NCBI GenBank assembly: GCA_015231405.1
Contig: JADGBR010000019.1
Span: forward strand, 1-61,986
From: Candidatus Omnitrophota bacterium
Lineage (GTDB): Bacteria; Omnitrophota; Gorgyraeia; Tantalellales; Tantalellaceae
DNA length: 61,986 bases
Direction of reading: 5' to 3'
Under the pieces are notes generated by a model that searched no databases, was not told the DNA's origin, and saw only the letters and a list, made by a program, of their open reading frames with translations. Below, one piece after another: positions 1 to 10,600 of the stretch (its first letter is position 1; each line of letters opens with the position of its first letter). The position numbers were made by a program, and so were the translations under genes.

Positions 1-1
1 A

Positions 2-1003
2 TCCGGAGACGGGGATTATTCGGATGAGCTGGGCCACGGCACCCAGGTGGCGAGCGTAATAACGGGTACGAGTGACGAGGAAGGAGTCGCCCCCGACGCA
101 GAGATCATGGCGCTTAAGATATTCGATGATAGCGGGCAGACGACGACGGACATAGTCGCCGAGGCGATAAGGTACGCGGTGGATAACGGGGCGAATATAC
201 TGAACCTTTCGTTCAGCCTGTATCCCATGAACCCGCTCATACTCGGCGCGATAGATTACGCGCTCAGCAGGAACGTGCTCATAATAGCGGCGGCGGGAAA
301 TGAGGGTAGTGAAATAACGTACGACTCTCTTGCCGCGCAGGACGGGATAATAACGGTTGGGTCCGTGGACAATAACGGCAGTTTCTCCGCGTGGAGCAAT
401 TACGGCAGCGAGTTGGATCTGTACGCGCCTTGGGATGTCGTCGCGGTCGGAGGAGCGTTGGGAGAGGCCGGAACGTCCTATTCCGCGGCCTTTATAACGG
501 GCCTAGCGGCGCTGATACTCGAGGATAATCCTGGCATGACGGCGACGGAAGTACTTTACCAGCTCGAGGAGATAACAAAGGCGATAACTCCCCAAGAGTA
601 TAGGGAGATAATGGGGAATAAAGACGAGGCTGTCCCGCTTGTCAGCATGGACGCGAGCACTGAGGTTAATATGTCCGCGATAAAGAATATTACGCGCCCT
701 GTGCCGCGCAAAAAGAGGTGGAGCGGCAACATTAATGAAGTGACATCAAAGCAGGATATTCAGCGGCAAAAAGAGTCGGAATTCACCGGTAACCCTATGA
801 TCATGGAAAAGTTCGATCTTTTGAAACAGGGGAAGAGCACGATAGTACCTATATCACCTTTTAACCCGATAGCAAATGTAAATGTGGAAAAGGGCGCATA
901 TAACATCAATGGTTTTGCCGATCAATTGATGAAAGAGTATATGCTGAGGAAGTTTAAAGAAAAAGTTAATAGATTAAAGAATGAAATTGAGAAAAAAAAT
1001 TAA
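2..1003 (+). CDS. S8 family subtilisin-like serine protease, 5' truncated by the window edge
   Basis: The reading frame is open from base 2, so the gene begins outside the window. The GTG at 47 is an internal valine inside the catalytic-histidine motif, not a start. The catalytic His codon is at 35-37 in GHGTQVA. The oxyanion Asn is at 299-301 in AAAGNEGS. The nucleophile Ser is at 476-478 in GTSYSAAFITG. The Asp motif must lie upstream of base 1. After the catalytic domain come about 130 hydrophilic residues ending in a Lys/Glu-rich helix, with no recognised domain. By family this is an extracytoplasmic endopeptidase. Its Ser and Asn motifs resemble those of the giant subtilase on the minus strand at 4.6-10.9 kb, so the two may be distant paralogues. 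The fold assignment is firm; the substrate is unknown. Confidence 0.9.
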   Translation, partial: SGDGDYSDELGHGTQVASVITGTSDEEGVAPDAEIMALKIFDDSGQTTTDIVAEAIRYAVDNGANILNLSFSLYPMNPLILGAIDYALSRNVLIIAAAGNEGSEITYDSLAAQDGIITVGSVDNNGSFSAWSNYGSELDLYAPWDVVAVGGALGEAGTSYSAAFITGLAALILEDNPGMTATEVLYQLEEITKAITPQEYREIMGNKDEAVPLVSMDASTEVNMSAIKNITRPVPRKKRWSGNINEVTSKQDIQRQKESEFTGNPMIMEKFDLLKQGKSTIVPISPFNPIANVNVEKGAYNINGFADQLMKEYMLRKFKEKVNRLKNEIEKKN

Positions 1004-1036
1004 AAAAATAAAACTACTGTAAAAACAAAAAAATGC

Positions 1037-1064
1037 TTGTAATAAAAGTGAGTTATGATATAAT
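1037..1064 (+). promoter_or_regulatory. Sigma-70 type promoter for the PilZ gene
   Basis: TTGTAA (1037-1042), a 16-bp spacer and a perfect TATAAT (1059-1064) lie in an AT-rich gap after the protease gene. The expected transcript start near 1071 leaves a short leader carrying GGAGG at 1083-1087. Confidence 0.6.
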
Positions 1065-1098
1065 AAGTTAAAATTATTAAATGGAGGTAATTGAAGTT

Positions 1099-1494
1099 AT
1101 GAACAATTCTGATAGGAGAAGGTTTGAGAGAGTGAAAACTCACATTCCTGTAAAGTACCGCAAGTTGCGGGATGGGGCCGGAATTATTGGTACCGGTTCT
1201 TTGAGCAGGGATCTGAGCCAGGGCGGGGTTCATTTCAGGGCCCAAGAGTTCATTTCAATGGCATGCAGGCTGATCTTAGAATTGGATATTCCAATGCTTA
1301 CAAGGCCCATCAAGGCTATCTCAAAGGTAGCCTGGATCAAGAAAACCGGGGCCGGAAACGATTACGAGATAGGTAATCAATTCCTGGAAATATCCAAGAA
1401 AGATCGAGAGCTGATCAATGAGTATGTGAACAGCCTGTCATTGTACAACGCGCCTCAGCCAAAAGCCGGTGAAACGTCGGAAGCCCATTCATGA
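1099..1494 (+). CDS. PilZ domain protein (putative c-di-GMP receptor)
   Basis: This is a small single-domain protein of about 131 residues. It has the two PilZ signatures: an arginine cluster at the N-terminus (DRRRFER) and the D/NxSxxG-type motif DLSQGG about 40 residues later. PilZ domains bind cyclic di-GMP through these two elements, so an allosteric role in surface behaviour or secretion is likely; the partner is unknown. The frame also opens at ATG 1081. That codon overlaps the Shine-Dalgarno GGAGG (1083-1087), and the PilZ arginine motif begins right after the ATG at 1099, so 1099 is preferred. The gene has its own promoter and is not obviously in an operon with the downstream lipoprotein-assembly genes. 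Confidence 0.85.
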   Translation: MNNSDRRRFERVKTHIPVKYRKLRDGAGIIGTGSLSRDLSQGGVHFRAQEFISMACRLILELDIPMLTRPIKAISKVAWIKKTGAGNDYEIGNQFLEISKKDRELINEYVNSLSLYNAPQPKAGETSEAHS

Positions 1495-1540
1495 ACTTTG
1501 GTTTATGATATGGCCCTTCCGGGCGTAAGAACGGTTTTGG

Positions 1541-1570
1541 TTGACAGGTCCGGTCGCTCTGGGATAGAAT
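1541..1570 (+). promoter_or_regulatory. Promoter for the bamD-like/lptE/holA operon
   Basis: TTGACA (1541-1546), an 18-bp spacer and TAGAAT (1565-1570). It lies inside the 5' extension of the open frame that begins at 1498, which argues that translation starts downstream at ATG 1627. Confidence 0.55.
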
Positions 1571-1626
1571 TGAACGATAAAAAGCTTTTTTGTTGTTCAG
1601 TTTTATCCACAGGGCAGAATTATAAT

Positions 1627-2604
1627 ATGAAAAAAGTCTTTAATCCTTTCTTTTTCTTCCCGGTAATAGCAGTGTTTTCGATCTCGCTGTTCGCGTTTGA
1701 GGATGTTTCTTCAGCATTTTGGATATTCTCGCCCGGAGATAAATCCGTGGTTAATCCGAAGTATGCAGTCAAAGACACTCCGGAAGAGCAGTTCGATTGG
1801 GCTATGAGATTTTTTAACAACCAGGATTTTAAAAGGGCCGCCGAGGAATTCGTCCGGCTTACCGAAGCTTATAAGGACTCCGACGTCGCCCCTGAGGCGC
1901 AGTATTACGCGGGAAGGTCATTCGAGGAACTCGGGAAATATTATTTCGCTTTCCAGAACTATCAAAAAACCGTGGAGAAGTACCCTTTTACTAACAGGCT
2001 CAAAGAGATAGTGGAAAGGGAATTTAATATTGCTAAAATATTCCAGTACAAGGAAGCACCCAGGCTCATGGAGCTTGAACTGAACGACGCATTGATGAAA
2101 GCGGTTGAAATTTACAGAAAAGTCGTTGAGAACAGGACCTTCGGGGAATTTGCCGACAAAGCCCTTTACAATATGGCCGAATGCTACCGGCGCATGCTCA
2201 AATATTCTGAAGCTATGGATGCCTACAACCAGCTGATAACCGATTATCCCAGGAGCCCGCTCATCGATGAATCCAAATACCAGCTGGCCTACACGACTTA
2301 TGAGGCGTCGCTTGACCCGGATTACGACCAGCTCAGCACCGATAAGGCCCTGGAAAAATTCAGGACCATAGCCCAGACGACCCCCATACCGAATATCGCC
2401 CAGGAAGCCGATAAAGCTATCGGGGTCCTTAAAGAGAGAAAAGCCGACAGCTTGCTTAAAGTGGCGGAGTTCTACGAAAAACAGAAAAAGTATAAAAGCG
2501 CCGTCGTTTATTACAAAGAGGTTTCCGGGACATATCCGGAGACCAGCGCAGCCATGGTGGCCGATCAGAAAGTGACCGAACTTCAACAAAGGACACAGAA
2601 TTGA
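1627..2604 (+). CDS. BamD/YbgF-like TPR outer-membrane assembly protein
   Basis: A protein of about 325 residues with an N-terminal hydrophobic signal (MKKVFNPFFFFPVIAVFS) followed by tetratricopeptide repeats. An A/G-rich TPR helix pair is visible from 'EEQFDWAMRFFNNQDFKRAA' onward, with further units around residues 155-200 and 280-310. The pattern matches BamD and the TPR part of YbgF/CpoB, periplasmic factors for outer-membrane protein assembly. No lipobox cysteine is visible, unlike classical BamD, so it may be held by its signal anchor or be soluble. The open frame extends back to 1498, but a promoter lies within that stretch, so ATG 1627 is chosen; its ribosome site is weak. The stop codon overlaps the start of lptE, which indicates translational coupling. 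Confidence 0.7.
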   Translation: MKKVFNPFFFFPVIAVFSISLFAFEDVSSAFWIFSPGDKSVVNPKYAVKDTPEEQFDWAMRFFNNQDFKRAAEEFVRLTEAYKDSDVAPEAQYYAGRSFEELGKYYFAFQNYQKTVEKYPFTNRLKEIVEREFNIAKIFQYKEAPRLMELELNDALMKAVEIYRKVVENRTFGEFADKALYNMAECYRRMLKYSEAMDAYNQLITDYPRSPLIDESKYQLAYTTYEASLDPDYDQLSTDKALEKFRTIAQTTPIPNIAQEADKAIGVLKERKADSLLKVAEFYEKQKKYKSAVVYYKEVSGTYPETSAAMVADQKVTELQQRTQN

Positions 2605-3146
2605 AGAAAATCTTTTTCGTTCTTCTATTGCCTTTTTTGGCGGCTTTTGTTCTCGCCGGTTGCGGATATTCCTCCAAGTCTTTGCTCCCGGATAACATAA
2701 AGACCATTCACATACAGAATTTTACCAACGGCATAGATCCGACCCGTGAGATATCGGACAGGAGGAACAGCTATTCGTACAGACCGGGTCTCGAGAGTGA
2801 AATAACGAGAGCGGTAATAGACGCTTTCATCAAGGACAGGCACATCGAGGTCACCAGGGAGGACGGCGCCGATATAACGCTTTCGGGGAAGCTTGTTGAC
2901 TGCAGGCAGTATCCTTTGAGCTACCAGGGAAGAGACAGCATAGAGGAATTTAGGATGGAAATTTACGTTGACGTCGAAGTTTATGACAATAACGCGAAAC
3001 AGATGCTCTGGAAAGAAAAGAATTTCATGGGGCAGTCGAGCTACATAGTCGCCGGGTCTAACAGGAAGACTTTGGGTCAGGCCCAACGTTCCACGGTCCA
3101 GGATATGGCGGACAGGATCGTTGAGCGGACTGTGGAAAAATGGTGA
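2601..3146 (+). CDS. lptE: LptE-like LPS-assembly lipoprotein
   Basis: 181 residues starting at TTG 2601, which overlaps the preceding stop codon. AAGGA lies about 8 bases upstream of it. The N-terminus is a lipoprotein signal peptide with lipobox LAGC, so the mature protein is a lipid-anchored outer-membrane protein. The remainder fits LptE: a GYSS start after the cysteine, an 'IKTIHIQNF' first strand, a central region with 'LESEITRAVIDAF' and a C-terminal helix. LptE plugs and assembles the LptD barrel that inserts LPS. The position directly before holA is the usual one for lptE in many Gram-negative genomes. It overlaps holA by 7 bases. The presence of this gene implies LPS in the outer leaflet. 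Confidence 0.85.
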   Translation: MKKIFFVLLLPFLAAFVLAGCGYSSKSLLPDNIKTIHIQNFTNGIDPTREISDRRNSYSYRPGLESEITRAVIDAFIKDRHIEVTREDGADITLSGKLVDCRQYPLSYQGRDSIEEFRMEIYVDVEVYDNNAKQMLWKEKNFMGQSSYIVAGSNRKTLGQAQRSTVQDMADRIVERTVEKW

Positions 3147-4087
3147 AAAAAGCTGATAATTACATCATAATCGGCGAAGACGACTATATAAGGGCCAGGG
3201 AGATCGATAGGATCAAGAAGGCCCATCTTACAGTTGGTACATCGGAACTGAACTTTTCGGAATTCACGGCCCCTCTCACGGACGGTCTCATCGACGCGCT
3301 TTCTACCGTTCCCTTTATTTCCGACAAACGTGTAGTACTTCTTCTTGAAGCGGAAAAACTTACCGTCGACCGGATGGGAGAGATTACCAGGTATATGGCT
3401 AATCCCGCACCCGGAGCCGTTTTTGTTATTTCAGGACGGTCTTCTGTAGAGAGGATCCCGGGGTATAAGGAAATAGCCGGAAGTTCAGCCGTTATTAAAG
3501 CCGATAAGCCGACTCCCGCGGAGCTCAAGGTAAGGATAAGGTCTTTTTTCGCGAAAGAAAAAGTGAAGATCACCGAGGATGCCCTGGACCTTATCGTCAG
3601 GCTTAAAGGCGACGACACTACGGGTATCAGGACAGACATCGAGAAGCTTCTTGTCTTTTCCGGAGGTGAGGAGATCAAGGTGGAAGCGGTCGAGGAGTTA
3701 GTGGGTTCCAGCGTCCTGGACAGCGTTTTCTCGCTTGCCGATTCTATAAACGGGAAAGACCCGAAGAAGGTCTTCGGCATCATGGATAATCTCGAAGGTC
3801 AGAAAAAGCAGCCTGTGGAGATAATAGGCTATCTGGGATGGTATATAAAGCTCATTAAGAACGTAAAATGCCTTTCGCTTCTGGGCATGGACGCGGACGC
3901 GATAGCCCGTGAGCTTAAACGGAGTCCCTGGGAGATAAAGAAGAGATATTCCCAGGCAAAGGCGTTCAGCGTTAAAAAGATAAAGAAATGGGAAGCCGCG
4001 CTTTTCGCGGCCGATCAGGATATCAAGACAGGGTTCAAGCAGCCGGCGCTCGCTATGGATACGCTCATCGCGGAACTATTGAGATAA
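3140..4087 (+). CDS. holA: DNA polymerase III delta subunit (HolA)
   Basis: 315 residues, the normal length of the clamp-loader delta subunit that opens the sliding clamp in the replisome. The N-terminal RecA-like fold starts with 'NYIIIGEDDYIRAREI'. It is followed by the conserved 'LSTVPFISDKRVVLL' stretch, a central helical lid ('GDDTTGIRTDIEKLL') and the C-terminal collar helices ('EIIGYLGWYIKLI' to the end). Its ATG overlaps the lptE stop, so it is the last gene of the three-gene operon. It faces rpsT convergently, a neighbourhood also seen in Firmicutes (holA next to rpsT). Confidence 0.93.
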   Translation: MVKKADNYIIIGEDDYIRAREIDRIKKAHLTVGTSELNFSEFTAPLTDGLIDALSTVPFISDKRVVLLLEAEKLTVDRMGEITRYMANPAPGAVFVISGRSSVERIPGYKEIAGSSAVIKADKPTPAELKVRIRSFFAKEKVKITEDALDLIVRLKGDDTTGIRTDIEKLLVFSGGEEIKVEAVEELVGSSVLDSVFSLADSINGKDPKKVFGIMDNLEGQKKQPVEIIGYLGWYIKLIKNVKCLSLLGMDADAIARELKRSPWEIKKRYSQAKAFSVKKIKKWEAALFAADQDIKTGFKQPALAMDTLIAELLR

Positions 4088-4162
4088 TTGTGGTTCCCGC
4101 CTTCGTCAAGGTTACGGCGGGCAGGCGCGATTCGGGGTTCGTTTAGACCGGGTTTGATTTTT

Positions 4163-4205
4163 AAACAAAAAAGGATACCTTAATTTAAGGTATCCTTTTT
4201 TGTTT
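4163..4205. terminator. Perfect 43-bp bidirectional terminator palindrome
   Basis: Two 21-base arms are exactly complementary around a single central T at 4184. The GC-containing stem (AAGGATACCTTAA) is flanked by A runs on the left and T runs on the right, so either strand makes a hairpin followed by U residues. It lies between convergent holA and rpsT and should terminate both. Confidence 0.9.
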
Positions 4206-4247
4206 GTTTGGGCCGAACCTCGATCCACGAAACACGAAACACCATTA

Positions 4248-4514
4248 TTATTTGACGATCTTATTGACCGCCTTACGAATCCTGGCGATCTTGCGGGAAG
4301 CGTTCTCTTTCTTTATTAACTTGGTTTTGGCGGCTTTGCACAGCTTCGATTCGTAAAGCCTTAAGAGAGGTTCAGCTCCGTCCTTATCCTTCTCGGTAAT
4401 GATCTCCTGGATCTTTTTGGCAAGCGTACGTATTTCAGACATGGCCGCTTTATTGGCCTCGTGTCTTTTCTTGCTCTGTTTTAAACTCTTGAACGCTGAT
4501 TTGATCTGGGGCAT
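4248..4514 (-). CDS. rpsT: 30S ribosomal protein S20
   Basis: 88 residues, highly basic and almost entirely helical, the normal size and composition of S20, which binds 16S rRNA in the small subunit body. Family hallmarks are the N-terminal 'PQIKSAFKSLKQSKKRHEANK' type segment, in which the KSxxKRxRxxxKR pattern is recognisable, and a Lys/Ala-rich C-terminal helix. On the minus strand GGAG lies about 9 bases before the ATG. It has its own promoter and shares the palindromic terminator with holA. In many genomes rpsT adjoins murJ; here a 6-kb surface-protein gene sits between them. Confidence 0.95.
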   Translation of the reverse strand: MPQIKSAFKSLKQSKKRHEANKAAMSEIRTLAKKIQEIITEKDKDGAEPLLRLYESKLCKAAKTKLIKKENASRKIARIRKAVNKIVK

Positions 4515-4545
4515 ATCTTCTTCTCCTTGAATGAGTTAAGGGATT

Positions 4546-4574
4546 AAAATAGCATAAGACAGTGGGTTTGTCAA
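4546..4574 (-). promoter_or_regulatory. Promoter of rpsT
   Basis: On the minus strand there is a perfect TTGACA (4574-4569), a 17-bp spacer and TATTTT (4551-4546). The predicted leader is about 25 nt. Confidence 0.55.
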
Positions 4575-4596
4575 GGAAAGACAATAGCTAAAAAGC

Positions 4597-4690
4597 TGAA
4601 TACAGAAGCCAGAATATAGAATCCAGAAGTTTAAGGCTAGATCCCGGTAGTTTTATTCTGGATTCTGGCTTCAGTATTCTGGATTCTTAT
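4597..4690. repeat. Inverted word repeat (CCAGAATNCAGAATCC type)
   Basis: The left arm (4597-4628) iterates the word 'CAGAATCCAGAA', and the right arm (4654-4687) is its imperfect reverse complement ('TTCTGGATTCT'). The right arm lies inside the 3' end of the giant minus-strand gene and supplies its last roughly 17 codons. Confidence 0.75.
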
Positions 4691-7600
4691 CGAATATCCC
4701 GTGAACTCTTTGTGTTTCTTCGATCCAGCTCTCTGCATAGAAGTTAACTCCGATAGGATCCCCGGGTCGTGGATCCTTCTCTTCTTTACGGAAGGTGAGG
4801 CTATGCTACGGAGGCTGGCGCCTGTAATGATCGCGCCGTTATTATAGTTCCTTTTTATTCTGGAAAGGATGGTTCCGTCCTTCGGGTCGTTCTCGTTGAC
4901 GTAGGAGTATTCGTAGTAATAGCTTGCGTCGGATATCCCGGTCTCGGCCCAGCCGGCGCCGAGGATAACGCCGTTATTCGATCCGGCCGAATCGTAAGCC
5001 GTTAGCCCAGAGCCTTCGGTGAGCTCCCAGCGGGATACGAGCCCTGTGGAGATATCGGTATTATTGTGGAGTGAGTTTATTTCGGACGCGGAAAGCGCTC
5101 TTGAATACAGGTTCACGTCCCGCATCATTCCGTTAATGCTGGTATCGGATGAGCGGCGGTAACCGATCTGGATGTCGGCGTAGAAATCCATCGCGTCGAA
5201 CCGAATGGATCTCGAGTAGATCGCCGTGCCGTTAAGATATATCGTGACCGACGTACCGTCATATGTCGCGGCGATGTCGTACCAGGTGTCTTTAGAAAAG
5301 GAAAGAGCCCCTGTTTTGAAACCCGTGTAATTCCCTGCGCCGTCAGTCCCTGATAAATAAACTCTATTGTCGTCGGTTTTCCATAGTTCGAAAGACCTCG
5401 AGGAATCGTCCGTCCGTTTAACGAATATCGGCTGCCAGGAGAGAAGGGCGCTTTCGGAAAAATTGACCTCCTGGGAAACTGTGAGAGAAGAGAGGTTTGT
5501 GGATGCCGACGCCGCGCAGTTTACGGAATCCCCGTTCGCGCCGAACTGCAGGGCATGATCGTACATAATAACGTCCGTCCGGTCCAGACGTCCCTTTCCG
5601 TTCCCGGAGTCTTCGTTCCGGTAATAGTATTTGACGCGCTTGCCGGAGAACTCTCCGGGAATTGATTCCCTGAAAACTTCGAGGGTCTTAACGCGGTTCG
5701 AAAGGTCGGTGTAATGAACGGCGGATTCTATTTCTTCGCCGGTATTCGTGTATCTTTTTGTCTTTACGGCTAGCGCGGCGTTGGACGGGTCGAGCGGGCT
5801 TAAGTACTCATATTCGTAATTCCAGCTCGTATCTTTGACGCCGGTAGTTATCCAGAGCGCTCCCGAGGCGATCCCGTTATTGTTCCCGTAGGAGTCCATG
5901 ACGACCGTCCCCGAACCGTCGTCGATATTCCATCTGGAAACGAGCCCGTCCGGTATATCCGCCCCGGACGAGACGGCGGCAGCTTCGGGCCCGGTTAGGC
6001 CGCGGGAGAAAAGACTGACGTTCCTCATTTTCCCGCTCATTCCGGACCCGTCCGATGCCCTGTATCCCAGGAAAATATCGCCGCCGAAGTCCAGGCCGTA
6101 AAGGTCAAGGTTCGAGCTGATCACCGGACGCCCGTCGAGGTATCCTTTTAAGACGGTCCCGTCGTAAGTGAAGACGATGTTATACCATCTGTCGGATCGA
6201 GTGAGTGACGCTGACAATTCCCTCGCGTAAACGAACCCGGCGGCGTTAGAGCCCATGAAATACAGGCGCCCTTTATCGTCCCGCCAGATCTCAAGATCTT
6301 TGCCGTCGGCTGTACGCTTGGTGAAAAGAGGCTGCCATTGATCAAGGAGATCGGCCGAAAAATTAACATCCAGGGAAAGGCTGAAGACCGGAAGTTCAAG
6401 GGACGGTCCGCTTCCGAGGTTCACGTAATTTCCTGAGCCGTGAAAAAGCAGTTCCCCGAGGGGTTCTATGACCTCGGCCTTTCGTACACGGGCCGGCTGG
6501 CCGGCGGTATCCTCGTTCATGTAATGATATTTAACGTGTTTACCCTCGAATTCCCCGGACGTTGTTTCGCTGTACACCTCGAGGGTCGCTATCCTCATGT
6601 TCGTTCCCTGGAAGTAGGACGCTGTATCCAGGAGCTTTCCGCCGTTAAGGCTCATTTTCTCTCTCTTTAAGAGAGAGGTGTCCATAGGGTCAAGAGGGTT
6701 CAGATAAGTGTATTGGTAATACCAGCTTTTCTCTGAAAGGCCCGCGTCTGTCCACTGTGACCCGTAAATGGTCCCGTTATTACCGCCGACGCCGTCGGAA
6801 ACGGCATTCCCGGAACCTTCATCCAGCGCCCACCTAGCTACGGATCCTCCGACGCCGGTCGATCCGTTATACACGTTCATGATATCCGCGCCGCTAAGAG
6901 CCGAATTGTATACGCGTACGTCTTTTAATGCGCCAGAGAGGCTGTCGCTGCCGGGATCCCTTCCGCCGAGAAGGATATTCGCGGCGAAGTCCATTCCGAT
7001 GCCGGCGTAATTCACTGAAAAGGCCATGATCCCGTTGATGTATCCTTTCATAACGGCGCCGTCGAAGGTCATTATGACATTGTACCATTTGGCTTGGGAC
7101 GTCAGGCTGAACCCGGTCTCGGTGAAATAAGCGTAACCCGTTCCGTCGTTGGCCATGAAGTACAGCCTGTCGGAAGAGTTTTTCCATATCTCGAAAGTTT
7201 TTCCGCCGAGTGAGTCCCTTTTAACGAAGATCGGCTGCCAGGTGCCCATGGCTTCGGGCGAGAATTTCACCCAGGCGGAAACGGACACCGCTTTAAGGTC
7301 GAGGTCCTGGCACCTGCCGCAGTCTATCTTATCGCCGTCCCCGTCGAAAGAGAGTTCCCAGTTTGCCAGCGGGGCGTCTAACCTGTAAACCCTGCCCAGG
7401 CCGTTCTCGCCGGATTCGTCCAGATAATATTTCTTTACGTATTTAACGTTAGGATCGAATGAGCCGATAAGAGGGTCATTTTTCACGGCCCCTTTGGACG
7501 TCATCGTCATGATCCTTCCGCTTCCGGGATAGTAGGTGTAATCGAACCGGGATAGTGAGTTACCGTCCAAACCGTATGTTTCGGATGAGACCAGCGGCCA

Positions 7601-10600
7601 TGATCCGGTATGTGAAATATCGGTATCGGCGGCGTTCGCGTATATTTCCGTGCGGATAAGCTCCTTTTGTCCGTCACTGTCATGGTCGTATTTCATGTCG
7701 ATCTTTACCTGTCCCGGTACATTGTAGTCCCAAGTATAGGTATATTCCGTATCCAGGTAGTCGTTATGGTCGGTCCGGGTTAGCACTTTGCCCGAACCGT
7801 CTTTAACATACGCGCTCGAAAGGGGAGGGAACTCGGGGACGGTCCCGTTATCGAAACACCATTTCCACCAGTCACCGGATGCCGGGAAAGGGAGGTCAAG
7901 CCAGGAGGGGTCCGGGAGCATCCCGAGATAACTAAAACTTGCCCGGATGGACAAGAGATCACCGGTTGCGGGGTTAAAAGTAAACGCCTTATATCCGGTG
8001 GCCGTATCTATGCTGGAAATGTCGCTTGAGGTCTGTCCGAGTACCAGAAGTTTATTCCCGTCAGGCGTGACCGCGAGTTTAGTCGGCAAGTCTCCGGCTT
8101 TTATTGTTTCCGTAACCGTATTGTCGGAGGTCCTTATGACGCTTACTGTATCATCCGACGAGTTGGATACATACAGGTAAGTCCCGGCCGGGTTCAAGCA
8201 CGAATTGACGGGAGTCGATCCCACAGAGACCGTCTTAATGACAATATTGTCCGATGTTCTTATTACGCTTATGGAGGAGCCATAACTGTTCACGACATAG
8301 GCGTAAGCGCCGTCTGAAGTTATGGTCATATGGATCGGGTTCTTGCCGGTAGAGACGGTCTTTATGACCGAATTATCGGATGTTCTTATTACAGCGACGG
8401 AATTGCCTGAATAATTGAGTGCGTAAGCGTAAGCCCCGTCCGGGCTGACAGTGATAAATCTGGGGTCAGTCCCCACGGTCACTGTTTTAATAACGGTATT
8501 ATCCGAAAGCCTTATCACGCTTACGGTGCCGGCTGACTTGTTTGAAACATAGGCGGTCGAACCGTTCGGGGTTATCGCGATGAACGATGGGTAGGAACCC
8601 ACGCTGACGGTTCTTGTGATAGTGTTATCAGAAGTTCTCACTACGCTGACACTATTTCCCAATCCGTTAGCGACATAGACATACGCTCCGTCAGGCGTTA
8701 TGGAAAGAGGGGTTGAATTGATGCCCAGGTTATTTACGGTAACGGTCTTAATTACAGTGTTATCGGATGACCGTATCACGGACATGGTATTGCTAACATA
8801 ATTTGCCGCGTAAACGAACTGTCCGTCCGGGCTAATAGCTACATCGTAAGGGAGGCTGCCTACAGGGACCGTCTTTATGACAGTATTGTCAGATGTCCTT
8901 ATCACGCTAACGGAATTCCCGGAATAATTCGCGGTATACGCGTAAGCGCCGTCGGGGGAAAGGACTATGTCCATGGGAGAACTCCCGACTTTGGTGTTCC
9001 CTGTGACTATTGGGTGTGACAGGTATTCCACCGCGACATTGTCAAAGGAGTCGTAGATATTGTCTCCCCAGAACAACCACGTTGTTTTTCCCTGCGATGG
9101 CACATATTTCAAAGATGAAAGTTTATTGTCCGTGAATAACTCGTAAGAAGTGTCTCCGTTCGCAAGATTTATCTTCTTCGACCGCAATGTCCCCGCCGCG
9201 TCGCTATGGAACGAATATGCCCTGCCGTTCATCGAGTAAAAATTCGGGCCGGAAAAATCGGATATGAGGCTAGTGGGAGTTCCAAGAGAGTAACCCAGGT
9301 CTTTAGTGACCGCTCCGCCGGATGTTTCCGATACGAGTACTCTTCCGTGGTCAACGCCCGCCATATTCTCGTCGTAGTATTGGTAGGATATGTTCCCGAA
9401 AGTGTCCGTAGACGCCAGGGACAGCCCGTTCAGTCGACCCGATTCGTAGAAAAAATACCGGATAGCTCCTTTGGAGTCTGGGGAGCTCAGCCATTTGCTT
9501 TGGACGAGGCCCGACTTGAAATAATCGTATCTGTAGACTTTGTTCGCGTCAGGGACTGCCAGCCATTCCGACTGGATCTCTCCGGTCATGTAATAGTCGT
9601 ACCTTTTCATGCCCCACTGGTCCGGCGCGGCCAGCCACCATGTTCTAACCTGTCCGGAATCGTACCAGTCGTTCGATAAAGCCCTGAAAGCGTCCGCGCG
9701 GCCCCAGCCGTAATATTTATCCCAGCCCGGGTCGCCCAGGTCAACCGCGGAGAATTTAAGCCTTCTTAGCGCGTCGTCGAAGGAGAGGTCGGGATCCTGT
9801 TCGAACATGAGCGCCACGATGCCGGCTATGTGGGGTGTAGCCATAGAGGTTCCAGGGAATACGGTATATCCCGTATTGGCTCCGACACCGAGTTCTATGG
9901 GGAATTCCCAATACGATCCGGTGGAGAGAAGGGATAATATATCGTTGCCTGGCGCCATTATGTCAAGCTCGGCCCCGTAGGACGAGAAATAAGACCTTTG
10001 GTTATCGGGATCTATGGCTCCTACCGAAATGACGTTGGAGTATCTCGCCGGGTAATCCATTGTGTTAGCGGAGACCGTTTCGCCGCTGTTGCCTGCGGCG
10101 GCTATCAGGATACAGCCCTTGTTAAAGGCGTAATCTATGGCGGCTTTCAGTATAGAGTCTGCCGGTCCTCCAATAGACATATTGATAACCTTAGCCCCCA
10201 TATCCGCGGCGTATCTTATCGCGGCGGCCACATCTTCATAAGATCCCTCACCGTCGCCGTCCAGCGCGCGAGCGGGAAGGATCTTCGCGTCATAAGCTAC
10301 CCCGACGACACCTTCGTTGTTCGCTTCGGCGGCAATAGTGCCGGAAACGTGAGTGCCGTGACCGGCGCCGTCGTTAGGGTCGTTATCCATAAAAGCGAAA
10401 TCCCAGCCGTGAATATCGTCGACATAACCGTTTCCATCGTCGTCGACTCCGGGAAGGCCGTTGAGTTCGGTCTGGTTGACGAAAACATTGTCGTCTATAT
10501 CGATATGCGAAATATCTAGGCCGGTATCAACGACCGCGACAAGAACCCCCTTACCGGTCGCCAGATCCCAGGCCGAGCTCATTTTCAGACTCTTAAGCCC

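Noticed and set aside
1498-1626. Longer N-terminus for the BamD-like protein
   Set aside because: It contains a promoter and would place the signal peptide internally at residue 44.
9206-9679. 157-codon plus-strand ORF inside the giant subtilase gene
   Set aside because: Antisense shadow of a conserved Trp/Tyr repeat region; no family resemblance.
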